NCBI RefSeq assembly: GCF_015711645.1
Contig: NZ_JABTEX010000002.1
Coordinates: 1,798,001 to 1,862,000 of the forward strand
Source of the DNA: Planomonospora sp. ID82291
Lineage (GTDB): Bacteria; Actinomycetota; Actinomycetes; Streptosporangiales; Streptosporangiaceae
Length of the DNA: 64,000 nucleotides
Reading direction: 5' to 3'
Shown one piece after another: positions 7,857 to 15,909 of the stretch (its first letter is position 1; every line of letters begins with the position of its first letter). Under the pieces are notes generated by a model. That model did not search any database. It worked only from the letters and a program-made list of their open reading frames with translations, and was not told the origin of the DNA. The position numbers were made by a program, and so were the translations under genes.

Positions 7857-9152
7857 GTGCGGCATTTGATCACTTATAGATGGGTACGGCTCGCGCTCGC
7901 GGCGGCGGCGGCCGTCGCGGCGGTCGCCGTGGCCGTGCGTCTGCGCCGCCGCTCGGCCCCCTCCGGCGCACGGCCCGCGCCGGATTCCGCGCGCGGCCTC
8001 ACGCCGGGTGCCGTGCAGGACCCCCCGCCGGGGCGCGAGAGCGCGGAGCCGTGGCCGCCCGCTCCGATCCTCGGTACTCCGACGGCCGCCGATCTGGCGC
8101 GTCTCGCACGCAGGCCGGACGCGCCGGAGCCGTCGCCGCGGAGCACACCGAGAACGCCGAGGCCGCCCCTGGACGAGGCGGTCCGGCGGCGCGTGGTGCG
8201 CTGGGGCTCCACGGCGGTCGCCCTGGGCGTGCTGGTCTTCGCCGCCCAGGCGCTGGAGACGGCGGTCTTCTCCGAGGAACCCGCCACCGAGGTCACCTCC
8301 GAGGCCGTCGTGAGGCTGTGCGATCCACCGGAGGCGCCCGGAGGGGACGCGGAACCGGGGCCTGTCCACTGCGACGAGGGCGAACGGATCGTGGACGAGG
8401 CATGGAGCGACGGGGCGGGCGGGGGCAGGGGCACCGCCTTCGTGGAGTCCGCGCCGCCCTCGCTCCCGCCTCCCGTCTCCAACGACACCGGTGCTCCCGA
8501 GAGGGCGGAGCCGTACGGAGCGGCCCCCGACCGGGACTGCACCCCGTCCGCGCGCGCGCCGGTGGTGCGGAGACCTGACCCGAGGGCGGTCCGGGCGGTG
8601 AACCGGCAGTGGGCACGGATCGAGCGGTGGCTGAAGGCCAACGCGCCCGCGACCTACCGCACGCTCGCCGGCCCCGCCCGTGCCCGCACGATCGCGGTCG
8701 CCGAGGCGCAGATGGGCCTGCGCTTCCCCGACGACCTGAAGGCCTCCCTGCTCCGGCACAACGGGGCCAGGAGCAGCGGGACGAGCGCGGGCTTCCCCTT
8801 CTTCCTGCACACGATCGCGGATGTGCGCGGGATCCGCGACGCGTGGCGGAGCCTGTGCGCGATCGACGGCGAGGACGGGACCGACCCCCGCACGGAGTGG
8901 TGGGATGGACGGATGATCCCGATCGGCGCGGACGGGCTCGGGAACCATCTGGTGATCGACTCGGTCCGGCGCGACGTCGGGGAGTCGGACCACGAGGGGA
9001 GCCTCGGGTTCACCCCCGGGGACGTGCCGATCCGCTCCCACCACGCGCTGCTGCGGATGACCGCCGACGCGCTGGAGAGCGGCGGGTCCATCGGCTACTG
9101 GCGGCCGGTGGTGGACGGGGGAGAGCTCTCCTGGGAGGTCGAGGACGCCTGA
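7857..9152 (+). CDS. Membrane-anchored SMI1/KNR4-family protein
   Basis: Protein of 431 residues. A hydrophobic helix (about residues 10-28, LALAAAAAVAAVAVAV) and a second helix (about 118-140) enclose a Pro/Arg-rich stretch, and an acidic linker rich in Pro and Ser follows. The C-terminal 190 residues resemble an SMI1/KNR4 (SUKH) domain: NRQWARIERWLKANAP, FPDDLKASLLRHNGA, then WDGRMIPIGADGLGNHLVID. SUKH proteins are often immunity proteins against secreted toxins but can be housekeeping. No toxin gene is adjacent. The GTG start at 7857 is the only one that keeps the first helix. Confidence 0.75.
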   Translation: MRHLITYRWVRLALAAAAAVAAVAVAVRLRRRSAPSGARPAPDSARGLTPGAVQDPPPGRESAEPWPPAPILGTPTAADLARLARRPDAPEPSPRSTPRTPRPPLDEAVRRRVVRWGSTAVALGVLVFAAQALETAVFSEEPATEVTSEAVVRLCDPPEAPGGDAEPGPVHCDEGERIVDEAWSDGAGGGRGTAFVESAPPSLPPPVSNDTGAPERAEPYGAAPDRDCTPSARAPVVRRPDPRAVRAVNRQWARIERWLKANAPATYRTLAGPARARTIAVAEAQMGLRFPDDLKASLLRHNGARSSGTSAGFPFFLHTIADVRGIRDAWRSLCAIDGEDGTDPRTEWWDGRMIPIGADGLGNHLVIDSVRRDVGESDHEGSLGFTPGDVPIRSHHALLRMTADALESGGSIGYWRPVVDGGELSWEVEDA

Positions 9153-9189
9153 CGGTCCTGCCCTGACGGTCCTGCCCTGACGGTCCTGC
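9149..9189 (+). repeat. Three tandem 14-bp repeats over the stop codon
   Basis: Unit CTGACGGTCCTGCC occurs three times in direct tandem (third copy one base short). The first copy contains the TGA of the SMI1/KNR4 gene and the later copies carry TGA triplets in changing frames. It looks like slippage expansion of the gene end. Confidence 0.8.
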
Positions 9190-9297
9190 GGAGCCCGCGG
9201 CCGGTGCCGGCGGGCGTCCGGCCGGACCGCGAGGGCGGGGGAGGGCCGGACCGCGAGGCGGTGAAGGAGGGGCGGGGCGGAACCGGGCCGCAGGCGG

Positions 9298-9331
9298 GAG
9301 CCCCGCCGCTCCTCGCGGAGGGGCGGGGCTC
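9298..9331. terminator. Bidirectional terminator hairpin
   Basis: Ten-base outer stem GAGCCCCGCC / GGCGGGGCTC with an inner CTCC-TCGC-GGAG stem. It sits between the convergent SMI1/KNR4 gene and the DUF3043 gene. Confidence 0.7.
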
Positions 9332-9355
9332 GGCGGCGGTCCTACTTCTTCGGCC

Positions 9356-9964
9356 CTACTTCTTCGGCGGGACCGGCTGACCGCCGGGCAGGAACTGCGG
9401 CGGCGGGAAGCGCAGCTTGCGGATCTGCAGCGCGCGCATCGCCGCGTAGAAGCCGACGCCCCGCAGGCTCTCGCCGGGGAACTTCTCGGCGGCGAGCCTC
9501 TTGACCTTCCACGACACCCAGATCGAGGTGAACAGGACGCCGAGCATCATGATCGGCCAGCCGATGCCGATCACGGCCGCGGCGACCTGCCCCTGCATCG
9601 CGCCGGGGAAGGGGATCCAGGTCAGCAGCAGGATGGCCAGCGAGAACGGCAGGAAGTACTGGCTGACCAGGCGGCGGGAGTCGACCCAGTCGCGGGCGAA
9701 CCTGCGGACCGGCCCCCGGTCGCGGGCCGGCAGGTAGCGCTCGTCGCCGCGCATCATGCCCTCGCGGGCCCTGGCGCGCTCGGCGGCCTGGCGGTCGCGG
9801 AGGTTCTTGTAGGCCTCCTTGCGGTTCTTGGGGGCGGTCACCGGCTGGCGGCGACGGCCTTCGGCGTCCCGGCGCTTGGGTGTGGGACGCCCCTTGCCCG
9901 CAGGCTTAGGATCGGTGGCGGAGACGGGGGAATCGTCCGCGGTGGTCTGGGTACGTCGGAACAC
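9356..9964 (-). CDS. DUF3043 membrane protein
   Basis: Conserved actinobacterial membrane protein of 202 residues, function unknown. A basic, Pro-rich cytoplasmic N-terminus (residues 1-85, including PKNRKEAYKNLRDRQAAERA) precedes RGPVRRFARDWVDSRR. Two transmembrane helices follow at about residues 100-120 and 127-150, then a basic tail. This pattern is diagnostic for DUF3043. It is divergent from pspA, as is common in actinomycetes, but no link to the envelope-stress response is shown by the sequence. Confidence 0.88.
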   Translation of the reverse strand: MFRRTQTTADDSPVSATDPKPAGKGRPTPKRRDAEGRRRQPVTAPKNRKEAYKNLRDRQAAERARAREGMMRGDERYLPARDRGPVRRFARDWVDSRRLVSQYFLPFSLAILLLTWIPFPGAMQGQVAAAVIGIGWPIMMLGVLFTSIWVSWKVKRLAAEKFPGESLRGVGFYAAMRALQIRKLRFPPPQFLPGGQPVPPKK

Positions 9965-10015
9965 AAGGTCAGCCTACCGGGACTGCAACTTAGTGACGCC
10001 CCCGTGCGTTATGCG

Positions 10016-10029
10016 TAGGGTGAACCCTA
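10016..10029. promoter_or_regulatory. Palindrome in the DUF3043/pspA divergent region
   Basis: Perfect inverted repeat TAGGGT-GA-ACCCTA located 82 bases before the pspA start and 52 bases before the DUF3043 start. It is a candidate operator or overlapping divergent -10 region; the binding protein is unknown. Confidence 0.35.
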
Positions 10030-10110
10030 TGTGGCTCCGCCGCTCTTGCCGGGGGCCGGAATCACTGGGGTGGCCCGAAGCGCATTTGAAGAAGGGGACG
10101 GCCGACGCGC

Positions 10111-10980
10111 ATGAGCGTGATGAAGAGACTTTCCATGATCTTCAAGTCCAAGGCCAATGAGGCCCTGGACAAGATGGAGGATCCGCGCCAGACCTTGGAC
10201 TACTCCTATCAGCGGCAGCTGGAGCTGCTGCAGAAGGTGCGCCGGGGCGTGGCCGATGTCGCAACCTCGCGCAAGAGGGTCGAACTGCAGATCAACCAGA
10301 TCGAGGCGCAGGCGCGCAAGCTGGAGGAGCAGGGCCGCAAGGCGCTCAGCGTGGGCCGCGAGGACCTGGCCCGCGAGGCGCTGACCCGCCGCGGCAGCCT
10401 GCAGACGCAGATCGCCGACCTGCGGGTGCAGCACGACAACCTGCAGGCGGAGGAGGAGAAGCTCACCCACGCCTCGCACCGCCTCCAGGCCAAGGTCGAC
10501 TCCTTCCGCACGCGCAAGGAGACCATCAAGGCCACCTACACCGCGGCCGAGGCGCAGACGCGGATCAACGAGGCCTTCTCCGGCATCTCCGAGGAGATGG
10601 GCGACGTCGGCCTGGCGATCCAGCGGGCCGAGGACAAGACCGCGCAGATGCAGGCGCGGGCCGGGGCCATCGACGAGCTGCTCGCCAGCGGTGCGCTGGA
10701 CGACTTCAGCGGATCCCGCGGCGACGACATCCAGGCGGAGCTCGACCGCATGGGCGGCGGCGCCGACGTGGAGCTGGAGATCGCCCGGATGAAGGCCGAG
10801 CTGGGTCAGGCGCCCGCGCCGAAGAGCGCGATCGAGCAGGGCCGGCCGCAGCAGCAGCAGCAGGCCCCCCAGCAGCAGCCGCAGCAGCAGGCCGATCCGT
10901 ACGGCCAGCCGCAGCAGCCCGATCCGTACGGCCAGCCGCAGCCGACCCAGCAGTACCGCCAGCCGGGGGAGGGGCAGTGA
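10111..10980 (+). CDS. pspA: PspA/IM30 family envelope-stress protein
   Basis: Peripheral membrane coiled-coil protein of the ESCRT-III-like PspA/Vipp1 family that supports membrane integrity under envelope stress. Residues 1-230 are the canonical helical hairpin, starting MSVMKRLSMIFKSKANEALD with the amphipathic N-terminal helix and DPRQTLDYSYQRQ. A non-family tail follows from about residue 243: Gln-rich, with DPYGQPQ repeated twice. Such a low-complexity tail is absent from E. coli PspA. The stop overlaps the GTG of pspAA. The purine run in AAGAAGGGGACGG upstream of the ATG can serve as ribosome binding site. Confidence 0.93.
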   Translation: MSVMKRLSMIFKSKANEALDKMEDPRQTLDYSYQRQLELLQKVRRGVADVATSRKRVELQINQIEAQARKLEEQGRKALSVGREDLAREALTRRGSLQTQIADLRVQHDNLQAEEEKLTHASHRLQAKVDSFRTRKETIKATYTAAEAQTRINEAFSGISEEMGDVGLAIQRAEDKTAQMQARAGAIDELLASGALDDFSGSRGDDIQAELDRMGGGADVELEIARMKAELGQAPAPKSAIEQGRPQQQQQAPQQQPQQQADPYGQPQQPDPYGQPQPTQQYRQPGEGQ

Positions 10981-11255
10981 TCGTTCGCATCATGGGCGAG
11001 GGGCAGGTCGAGATCGCGGCCGACGACCTCGCCGTGCTCAACAAGCTGGACGGCGAGCTGGAGGCGGCCATCCAGGCCGGCGACGAGGAGACGTTCCGGG
11101 TCCGGCTGCACGCCCTGCTGGACAAGGTCCGCCATGTGGGCAAGGAGCTTCCCGACGAGAGCCTGGAGCCCTCGGAGCTGATCCTGCCGCCGGCCGACGC
11201 CTCGATGGAGGAGGTCCGGGAGATGCTGGGGGACGAGGGCCTGATCCCCGGATAA
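10977..11255 (+). CDS. pspAA: PspA-associated protein PspAA
   Basis: Small soluble protein of 92 residues (starts MIVRIMGEGQVEI, ends EMLGDEGLIPG), the actinobacterial PspA-associated domain that typically follows pspA. The GTG start overlaps the pspA stop (GTGA), so translation is coupled. It is expected to act with PspA at the membrane, but its biochemical role is not established. It contains DEETFRVRLHALLDKVR and an acidic C-terminal half. Confidence 0.88.
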   Translation: MIVRIMGEGQVEIAADDLAVLNKLDGELEAAIQAGDEETFRVRLHALLDKVRHVGKELPDESLEPSELILPPADASMEEVREMLGDEGLIPG

Positions 11256-11418
11256 CGCGCCGTCTTCCACGGATGCCCGGAGCGGAGCCGATCCGCCCCG
11301 GGCCGGGCCCTCCCGACGCCGGGTGGGCCTTTTCTCCGTCTCACCCCGGGCTGGTGTGCAGGTTAGGGAAGTTTGCCCTCACAATGGGACAGAAAAAGCC
11401 CAGAGAGAGGGTGTCGTT

Positions 11419-13923
11419 ATGCCGGACCTTGCGCCCTTGCGCCCCGGGGATCCCGAGCGGGTGCGCGAGTACCGGCTCACCGCGCGCCTCGGCGAGGGGG
11501 GCCAGGGGACGGTCTACCTCGGCGAGTCCGAGACGGGAGCGCGCGTCGCGGTCAAGCTGCTCCGCGCCGACCTCGCACAGGACGAGGAGGCGCTGGAACG
11601 TTTCGTCCGCGAGGTCAGCACCGCCCAGCGCGTCTCGCCGTTCTGCACCGCCGCGGTGCTGGACACCGGAGTGGACCGGCACCGGCCGTACATCGTCAGC
11701 GAGTACATCGACGGGCCGACGCTCGACGCGGTGGTGGCCGCCGAGGGTCCGCGCTCGGGCTCGGCGCTGCACCGGCTGGCGATCGGCACGGTCACCGCGC
11801 TCGTCGCGATCCACCAGGCGGGGATCGTGCACCGCGACTTCAAGCCGTCCAACGTGCTGCTCGCGCCCGACGGCCCCCGCGTCATCGACTTCGGCATCGC
11901 CAAGGCCCTCGACCGGACCTCGACGCTGACCGCGATGGCGATCGGCACCCCCTCCTACATGACGCCCGAGCAGCTCGCGGGGGAGGCCGCCGGATCGGCC
12001 GCCGACATGTTCGCCTGGGGCTGCACGATGGTCTTCGCCGCCACCGGGGCGCCGCCGTTCGGCACCGACAGCCTGCCGGCGATCTTCAACCGCATCATGA
12101 ACGCCGAGCCGGACCTGTCGGCGATCGCCGACGCGGCCCTGCGCGAACTGGTGGGCGACTGCCTGGCCAAGGACGCGAGACGCCGCCCGACGGCGAGCGA
12201 GGCGCTGATGCGCCTGCTCGGCCACAGCGGCGCGGGCACGACGGGCGGCGCGCCGCCGGTCCCGCCCCAGGGCATCCTCGCCGAGGGCTCGGCCGTGGCC
12301 GCCCAGCAGACCGGTCCGGGTCCGGACGGCGTTTCCCACCCGACCGGTCCCGGCGGGTTCGCCCATCCGGCGGGGCCGGGTGGTCATCCGCCGCACCAGA
12401 CCGGTCCCGGCGGGTTCCCGCAGCAGGCCGGACCGGGCGGCTACCCGCCGCACCAGACCGGACCGGGCGGGTTCCCGCAGCAGGCGGGTCCCGGCGGTCA
12501 TCCGCCGCACCAGACGGGTCCCGGCGGGTTCGCCCACCCGGCCGGTCCGGGCGGCTACCCGCCGCACCAGACGGGTCCCGGCGGGTTCGGGCAGACCGTC
12601 TACGGCGTCCCGCCGCAGGGCGCCGCGCCCTACCCCGGTTCCGAGGGGCACCCGGGCGGCGTGTTCGCGCAGCCGCCGGTCCCCGGTCCGCAGGCGCCGT
12701 ACGCGGACTCCGGCGGGTACGGCCGGCAGTCGCCGTACGGCGTCCCGCCGCAGGGCGCCGCGCCGTACGGAGGGCCCGGCGGGCGGAGCGGTCACCAGGA
12801 GCCCGGGGGGCCCGGGGGACAGGGCGCGGGGGCGCAGGGGGCCGGGCGGGTGCGCCGGGCCTGGATCGCGGTCGGAGCGGGACTCGCGGTGGCGCTCGCC
12901 GGCGGCGGCGTCACGCTGGCGCTGCAGGGCATCGGCGGGTCCGGGGCGACCCCGTCCTCCTCGCCGGCCGCCGGCGCGTCCGCCACGCCGACCCCGATCG
13001 CCGCCCGGGTGCCGCAGGCCGCCCGGGAGATCAGGCTTCCGGGCAGCTCGACCACGATCCACGAGAGCGACGAGGACCCGATCAGGCTGACCTCCTACAG
13101 CCTGACCACGGCCGGGAAGTTCCACCTCTACGCCCGCAAGCACGGCGCGAACGACTTCGCCGCCGCCGACCAGTACATCGACTACACGGTGAACCCCCAG
13201 GGGACCGGGGCGCTGGCCACCGACCTGCACTACGACAAGGACAACCACGCCCTGGTCTCGATCATCGACCGGGTCGGCGGCGCGGTGGACAAGGTCAGGA
13301 TCACCAAGGCGCCGGTCTACCCGTCGCTGCCGCAGTGGTCGCCGGACGGGAGGAAGGGCCTGGTCACGCTCTACCAGGCGGACGCCGACGTGACCAAGCC
13401 CAGCCACCCGTACGGCTACGCGATCATCGACATCGCCGCCAAGAAGGCGAAGATCGTCAAGGTGAAGGAGAAGGACGCCGGGACGTGGAGCTACTTCTGG
13501 CGGGGTGACGGCCGGGCGGTCGGCACCTGGGCGATCGACGGCTCCACCCGCCGCATCCGCTTCTACGACCTGGAGGGCACCGTCCTGCAGACCCTGCTCG
13601 ACGTGGGCACGCCGCTCACCGTCGAGGGGGAGGACGTCAACCCGTCCGGATCGCTGATCATGACGTACTGCAAGGGGACCGAGAAGGAGATCTGCGTCTG
13701 GTCCACCGCGGCCGACGGGGAGCCGCAGGCCAGGATCCCCTTCGCGACCAAGCGGGTCGTCGGCTGGTACGACGACCGGCACATCGCGGTCTGGCGGGCC
13801 GCGGGCTCCGGGTTCGAGGCGGTCGTGATCGACCTGGAGGGCCGGGTCGAGCGGGTGCTCGCGGAGACCGCGGACGCCAAGGAGTACGAGAAGCAGTTCA
13901 TGCGCTACACCCGGGTGCGCTGA
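11419..13923 (+). CDS. Receptor Ser/Thr protein kinase with Gly/Pro repeat linker and extracellular propeller-like domain
   Basis: Transmembrane PknB-like kinase of 834 residues. The ATG at 11419 follows AGAGAGAGG. Kinase domain about residues 17-275: GEGGQG 25-30, Lys46 in VAVKLL, HRD 138-140, DFG 157-159, TPE 182-184. From 285 to 470 lies a juxtamembrane linker of near-repeats such as HQTGPGGFPQQAGPGG and YGVPPQGAAPY. One transmembrane helix spans about 480-505. The outer part (530-834) has blade-like segments such as QWSPDGRKG and GDGRAVGTWAIDG, suggesting a beta-propeller sensor. The ligand is unknown. A probable -10 (CACAAT) lies about 35 bases upstream. It stands alone, convergent with nadA. 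Confidence 0.92.
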   Translation: MPDLAPLRPGDPERVREYRLTARLGEGGQGTVYLGESETGARVAVKLLRADLAQDEEALERFVREVSTAQRVSPFCTAAVLDTGVDRHRPYIVSEYIDGPTLDAVVAAEGPRSGSALHRLAIGTVTALVAIHQAGIVHRDFKPSNVLLAPDGPRVIDFGIAKALDRTSTLTAMAIGTPSYMTPEQLAGEAAGSAADMFAWGCTMVFAATGAPPFGTDSLPAIFNRIMNAEPDLSAIADAALRELVGDCLAKDARRRPTASEALMRLLGHSGAGTTGGAPPVPPQGILAEGSAVAAQQTGPGPDGVSHPTGPGGFAHPAGPGGHPPHQTGPGGFPQQAGPGGYPPHQTGPGGFPQQAGPGGHPPHQTGPGGFAHPAGPGGYPPHQTGPGGFGQTVYGVPPQGAAPYPGSEGHPGGVFAQPPVPGPQAPYADSGGYGRQSPYGVPPQGAAPYGGPGGRSGHQEPGGPGGQGAGAQGAGRVRRAWIAVGAGLAVALAGGGVTLALQGIGGSGATPSSSPAAGASATPTPIAARVPQAAREIRLPGSSTTIHESDEDPIRLTSYSLTTAGKFHLYARKHGANDFAAADQYIDYTVNPQGTGALATDLHYDKDNHALVSIIDRVGGAVDKVRITKAPVYPSLPQWSPDGRKGLVTLYQADADVTKPSHPYGYAIIDIAAKKAKIVKVKEKDAGTWSYFWRGDGRAVGTWAIDGSTRRIRFYDLEGTVLQTLLDVGTPLTVEGEDVNPSGSLIMTYCKGTEKEICVWSTAADGEPQARIPFATKRVVGWYDDRHIAVWRAAGSGFEAVVIDLEGRVERVLAETADAKEYEKQFMRYTRVR
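12305..12597 (+). repeat. In-frame GPGG repeat tract in the kinase linker
   Basis: About eight degenerate repeats of 30-33 bases encode alternating HQTGPGGFPQQAGPGG-like units between kinase domain and membrane helix. Copies keep the frame and vary at third positions, so the tract is under coding constraint but prone to length change. Confidence 0.8.
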
Positions 13924-13942
13924 CCCGCCGCACCCCGGTCCG

Positions 13943-13999
13943 CCGTACCCGCGGAGGCCGCACCCCGGTCCGCCGCACCCCGGTCCTCCGCGGGTACGG
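13943..13999. repeat. Perfect 15-bp inverted repeat with 27-base loop
   Basis: CCGTACCCGCGGAGG (13943-13957) is exactly complementary to 13985-13999. The loop holds two copies of CCGCACCCCGGT. It lies just after the kinase stop and before a second hairpin, so it probably aids termination. Confidence 0.7.
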
Positions 14000-14000
14000 C

Positions 14001-14029
14001 GAAGGCCCCGGCGCGCGGCCGGGGCCTTC
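14001..14029. terminator. Terminator hairpin between kinase gene and nadA
   Basis: Eleven-base perfect stem (GAAGGCCCCGG / CCGGGGCCTTC) with a 7-base loop between two convergent genes. Confidence 0.75.
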
Positions 14030-14080
14030 ACGGCTCCGCGGGCAGACCCCGCGGCCCGGTCCCGCGACGGGACCGGAGGG

Positions 14081-15241
14081 TCACGGCAGGGCGAGCATCC
14101 GGTCCAGGGCGACCTTGGCCCAGTGGGTGGTGTCGGGGTCGACGGTGATCCGGTTGACGACCTGGCCGGCGGCCAGGGACTCCAGCGCCCACACCAGGTG
14201 CGGCAGGTCGATCCGGTTCATCGTCGAGCAGTAGCAGACGGTCCGGTCCAGGAACGACACGTTCTTGTCGGGGAACATGGCCCCGAGCCGCTTGACCAGG
14301 TTGAGCTCGGTGCCGATGGCCCAGGAGGAGCCGGCCGGGGCCTCGGTGAGCTTCTTGATGATGTACTCGGTCGAGCCGACGTGGTCGGCCTTGACGACCA
14401 CCTCGTGCCGGCACTCGGGGTGGACCAGCACGTTGACGCCGGGGATGCGCGCGCGGACGTCGTCCACGCTCTCGGGGGTGAACCGGCCGTGCACCGAGCA
14501 GTGCCCCCGCCACAGGATCATCTTGGCGTCGCGCAGCTGCGCCTCGGTCAGGCCGCCGTTCGGCCGGTGCGGGTTGTAGACGACGCAGTCGTCCAGGGAC
14601 AGGCCCATCTCCAGCACGGCCGTGTTGCGGCCCAGGTGCTGGTCGGGCAGGAACAGCACCTTCTCGCCGCGGGAGAACGCCCAGTCCAGGGCCCGGCGGG
14701 CGTTGGAGGAGGTGCACACGACACCGCCGTTGCGCCCGCAGAACGCCTTGATGTCGGCGCTGGAGTTCATGTAGGTCACCGGGACGGTGACGTCGGCGAT
14801 GCCGGCGTCGGCGAGCGCGTCCCAGCACTCCTCGACCTGGTCGAAGGTGGCCATGTCGGCCATGGAGCACCCGGCGGCCAGGTCCGGGAGCACGACCTTC
14901 TGGGAGTCGCCGGTCAGGATGTCGGCCGACTCGGCCATGAAGTGCACACCGCAGAAGACGATGTACTCGGCCTCGGGCCGGGCCGCGGCCTGCCGGGCGA
15001 GCTTGAACGAGTCGCCGGTCACGTCGGCGAACCGGATGACCTCGTCGCGCTGGTAGTGGTGGCCGAGCACGAAGACCCGGTCGCCGAGCGCCGCCTTGGC
15101 CCGCTGCGCGCGCTCCACGAGCGCCGGGTCGGAGGCCGGCGGCAGTTCGCCCGGGCAGTCCACCCCGCGCTCGCTGTGCGGGTCGGCCTCCCGGCCGAGG
15201 ACGAAGAGCGGAAGCCCGGTCTCGGTGGTCGTCACGACCAC
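14081..15241 (-). CDS. nadA: Quinolinate synthase NadA
   Basis: Cytosolic [4Fe-4S] enzyme that condenses iminoaspartate with dihydroxyacetone phosphate to quinolinate in NAD synthesis. It is 386 residues, the usual long-form length. Cluster cysteines are C125 (AAGCSMADM), C248 (RGHCSVHG) and C338 (CYCST); substrate segments HHYQRDEVIRFAD (61-73) and HPECRHEVV (274-282) are intact. The GTG at 15241 has little in front of it; the in-frame GTG at 15235 has AGGGGG seven bases upstream and may be the real start. No nadB or nadC adjoins, so the iminoaspartate source is elsewhere. It is divergent from an Fe-S carrier gene. Confidence 0.95.
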   Translation of the reverse strand: MVVTTTETGLPLFVLGREADPHSERGVDCPGELPPASDPALVERAQRAKAALGDRVFVLGHHYQRDEVIRFADVTGDSFKLARQAAARPEAEYIVFCGVHFMAESADILTGDSQKVVLPDLAAGCSMADMATFDQVEECWDALADAGIADVTVPVTYMNSSADIKAFCGRNGGVVCTSSNARRALDWAFSRGEKVLFLPDQHLGRNTAVLEMGLSLDDCVVYNPHRPNGGLTEAQLRDAKMILWRGHCSVHGRFTPESVDDVRARIPGVNVLVHPECRHEVVVKADHVGSTEYIIKKLTEAPAGSSWAIGTELNLVKRLGAMFPDKNVSFLDRTVCYCSTMNRIDLPHLVWALESLAAGQVVNRITVDPDTTHWAKVALDRMLALP

Positions 15242-15248
15242 ACCCCCT

Positions 15249-15270
15249 TATCGTCTAAGTGACGACTAAT
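15249..15270. promoter_or_regulatory. Inverted repeat in the nadA promoter
   Basis: TCGTC-TAAGT-GACGA, flanked by TTA and (after one base) TAA, lies 10-30 bases upstream of nadA in AT-richer DNA and overlaps the likely -10 (GATAAG on the minus strand). It is a candidate operator for NAD-linked control; I cannot name the regulator. Confidence 0.4.
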
Positions 15271-15415
15271 GATGACACACGGTCCGGGCGATTTATTCCG
15301 GGGGTGGGGGGATCGGAATGCATGGCATCGCGCGGGTGTTGGTAGCGTCTGAGAAGGACGTCAGAAACAGACAGCCGTTCAGACGGGCGGTTGACGTAGA
15401 CGCGGGAGTCACCAC

Positions 15416-15769
15416 ATGTCGGTTGAGAGCAGCGAGACCACGGCGCAGGGCCTGATCCTGAGCGACGCGGCCGCGGCCAAGGTCAAGAGCCTGCTGGAGC
15501 AGCAGGGCGAGGAGGGCCTCCAGCTGCGGGTGGCCGTGCAGCCCGGCGGCTGCTCCGGCCTGCGCTACCAGCTCTTCTTCGACGACCGTTCGATGGACGG
15601 CGACGTCGTCACGGACTTCAACGGTGTCAGCGTGGTCACCGACCGGATGAGCGCGCCGTACCTCATCGGCGCCACGGTCGACTTCGTCGACACGATCGAG
15701 AAGCAGGGCTTCACGATCGACAACCCGAACGCCACGGGCTCCTGCGCCTGCGGCGACTCGTTCAACTGA
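15416..15769 (+). CDS. erpA: A-type iron-sulfur carrier (HesB/IscA/ErpA family)
   Basis: Small cytosolic scaffold/carrier of 117 residues that delivers Fe-S clusters to apoproteins. The three conserved cysteines are present in GGCSGLRY (about residue 44) and SCACGDSFN (about 110 and 112). The ATG at 15416 is preceded by GGGAG. It is divergent from nadA, whose product needs a [4Fe-4S] cluster, and lies just upstream of adenosine kinase, as in mycobacteria. The ErpA label follows common actinobacterial usage; IscA or SufA-type function is equally possible. Confidence 0.93.
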   Translation: MSVESSETTAQGLILSDAAAAKVKSLLEQQGEEGLQLRVAVQPGGCSGLRYQLFFDDRSMDGDVVTDFNGVSVVTDRMSAPYLIGATVDFVDTIEKQGFTIDNPNATGSCACGDSFN

Positions 15770-15793
15770 GCCGGCCGTCCGGCCGGTACGCCT

Positions 15794-15838
15794 GAAAAGC
15801 CCTGCCAGGTGAGAGGTCCCTCACCGGGCAGGGCTTTC
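15794..15838 (+). terminator. Terminator after the Fe-S carrier gene
   Basis: Two-tier hairpin: outer AAAGCCCTGCC (15796-15806) with GGCAGGGCTTT (15827-15837), inner GGTGAG/CTCACC with a 6-base loop, ending in TTTC. It separates the carrier gene from adenosine kinase. Confidence 0.85.
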
Positions 15839-15909
15839 ACGTGTCATGAGGTGGCGTATCCTTGCGTGGCTCACCGCCCGAAGATGCTGACAACGAGGAG
15901 AAGGATCCC

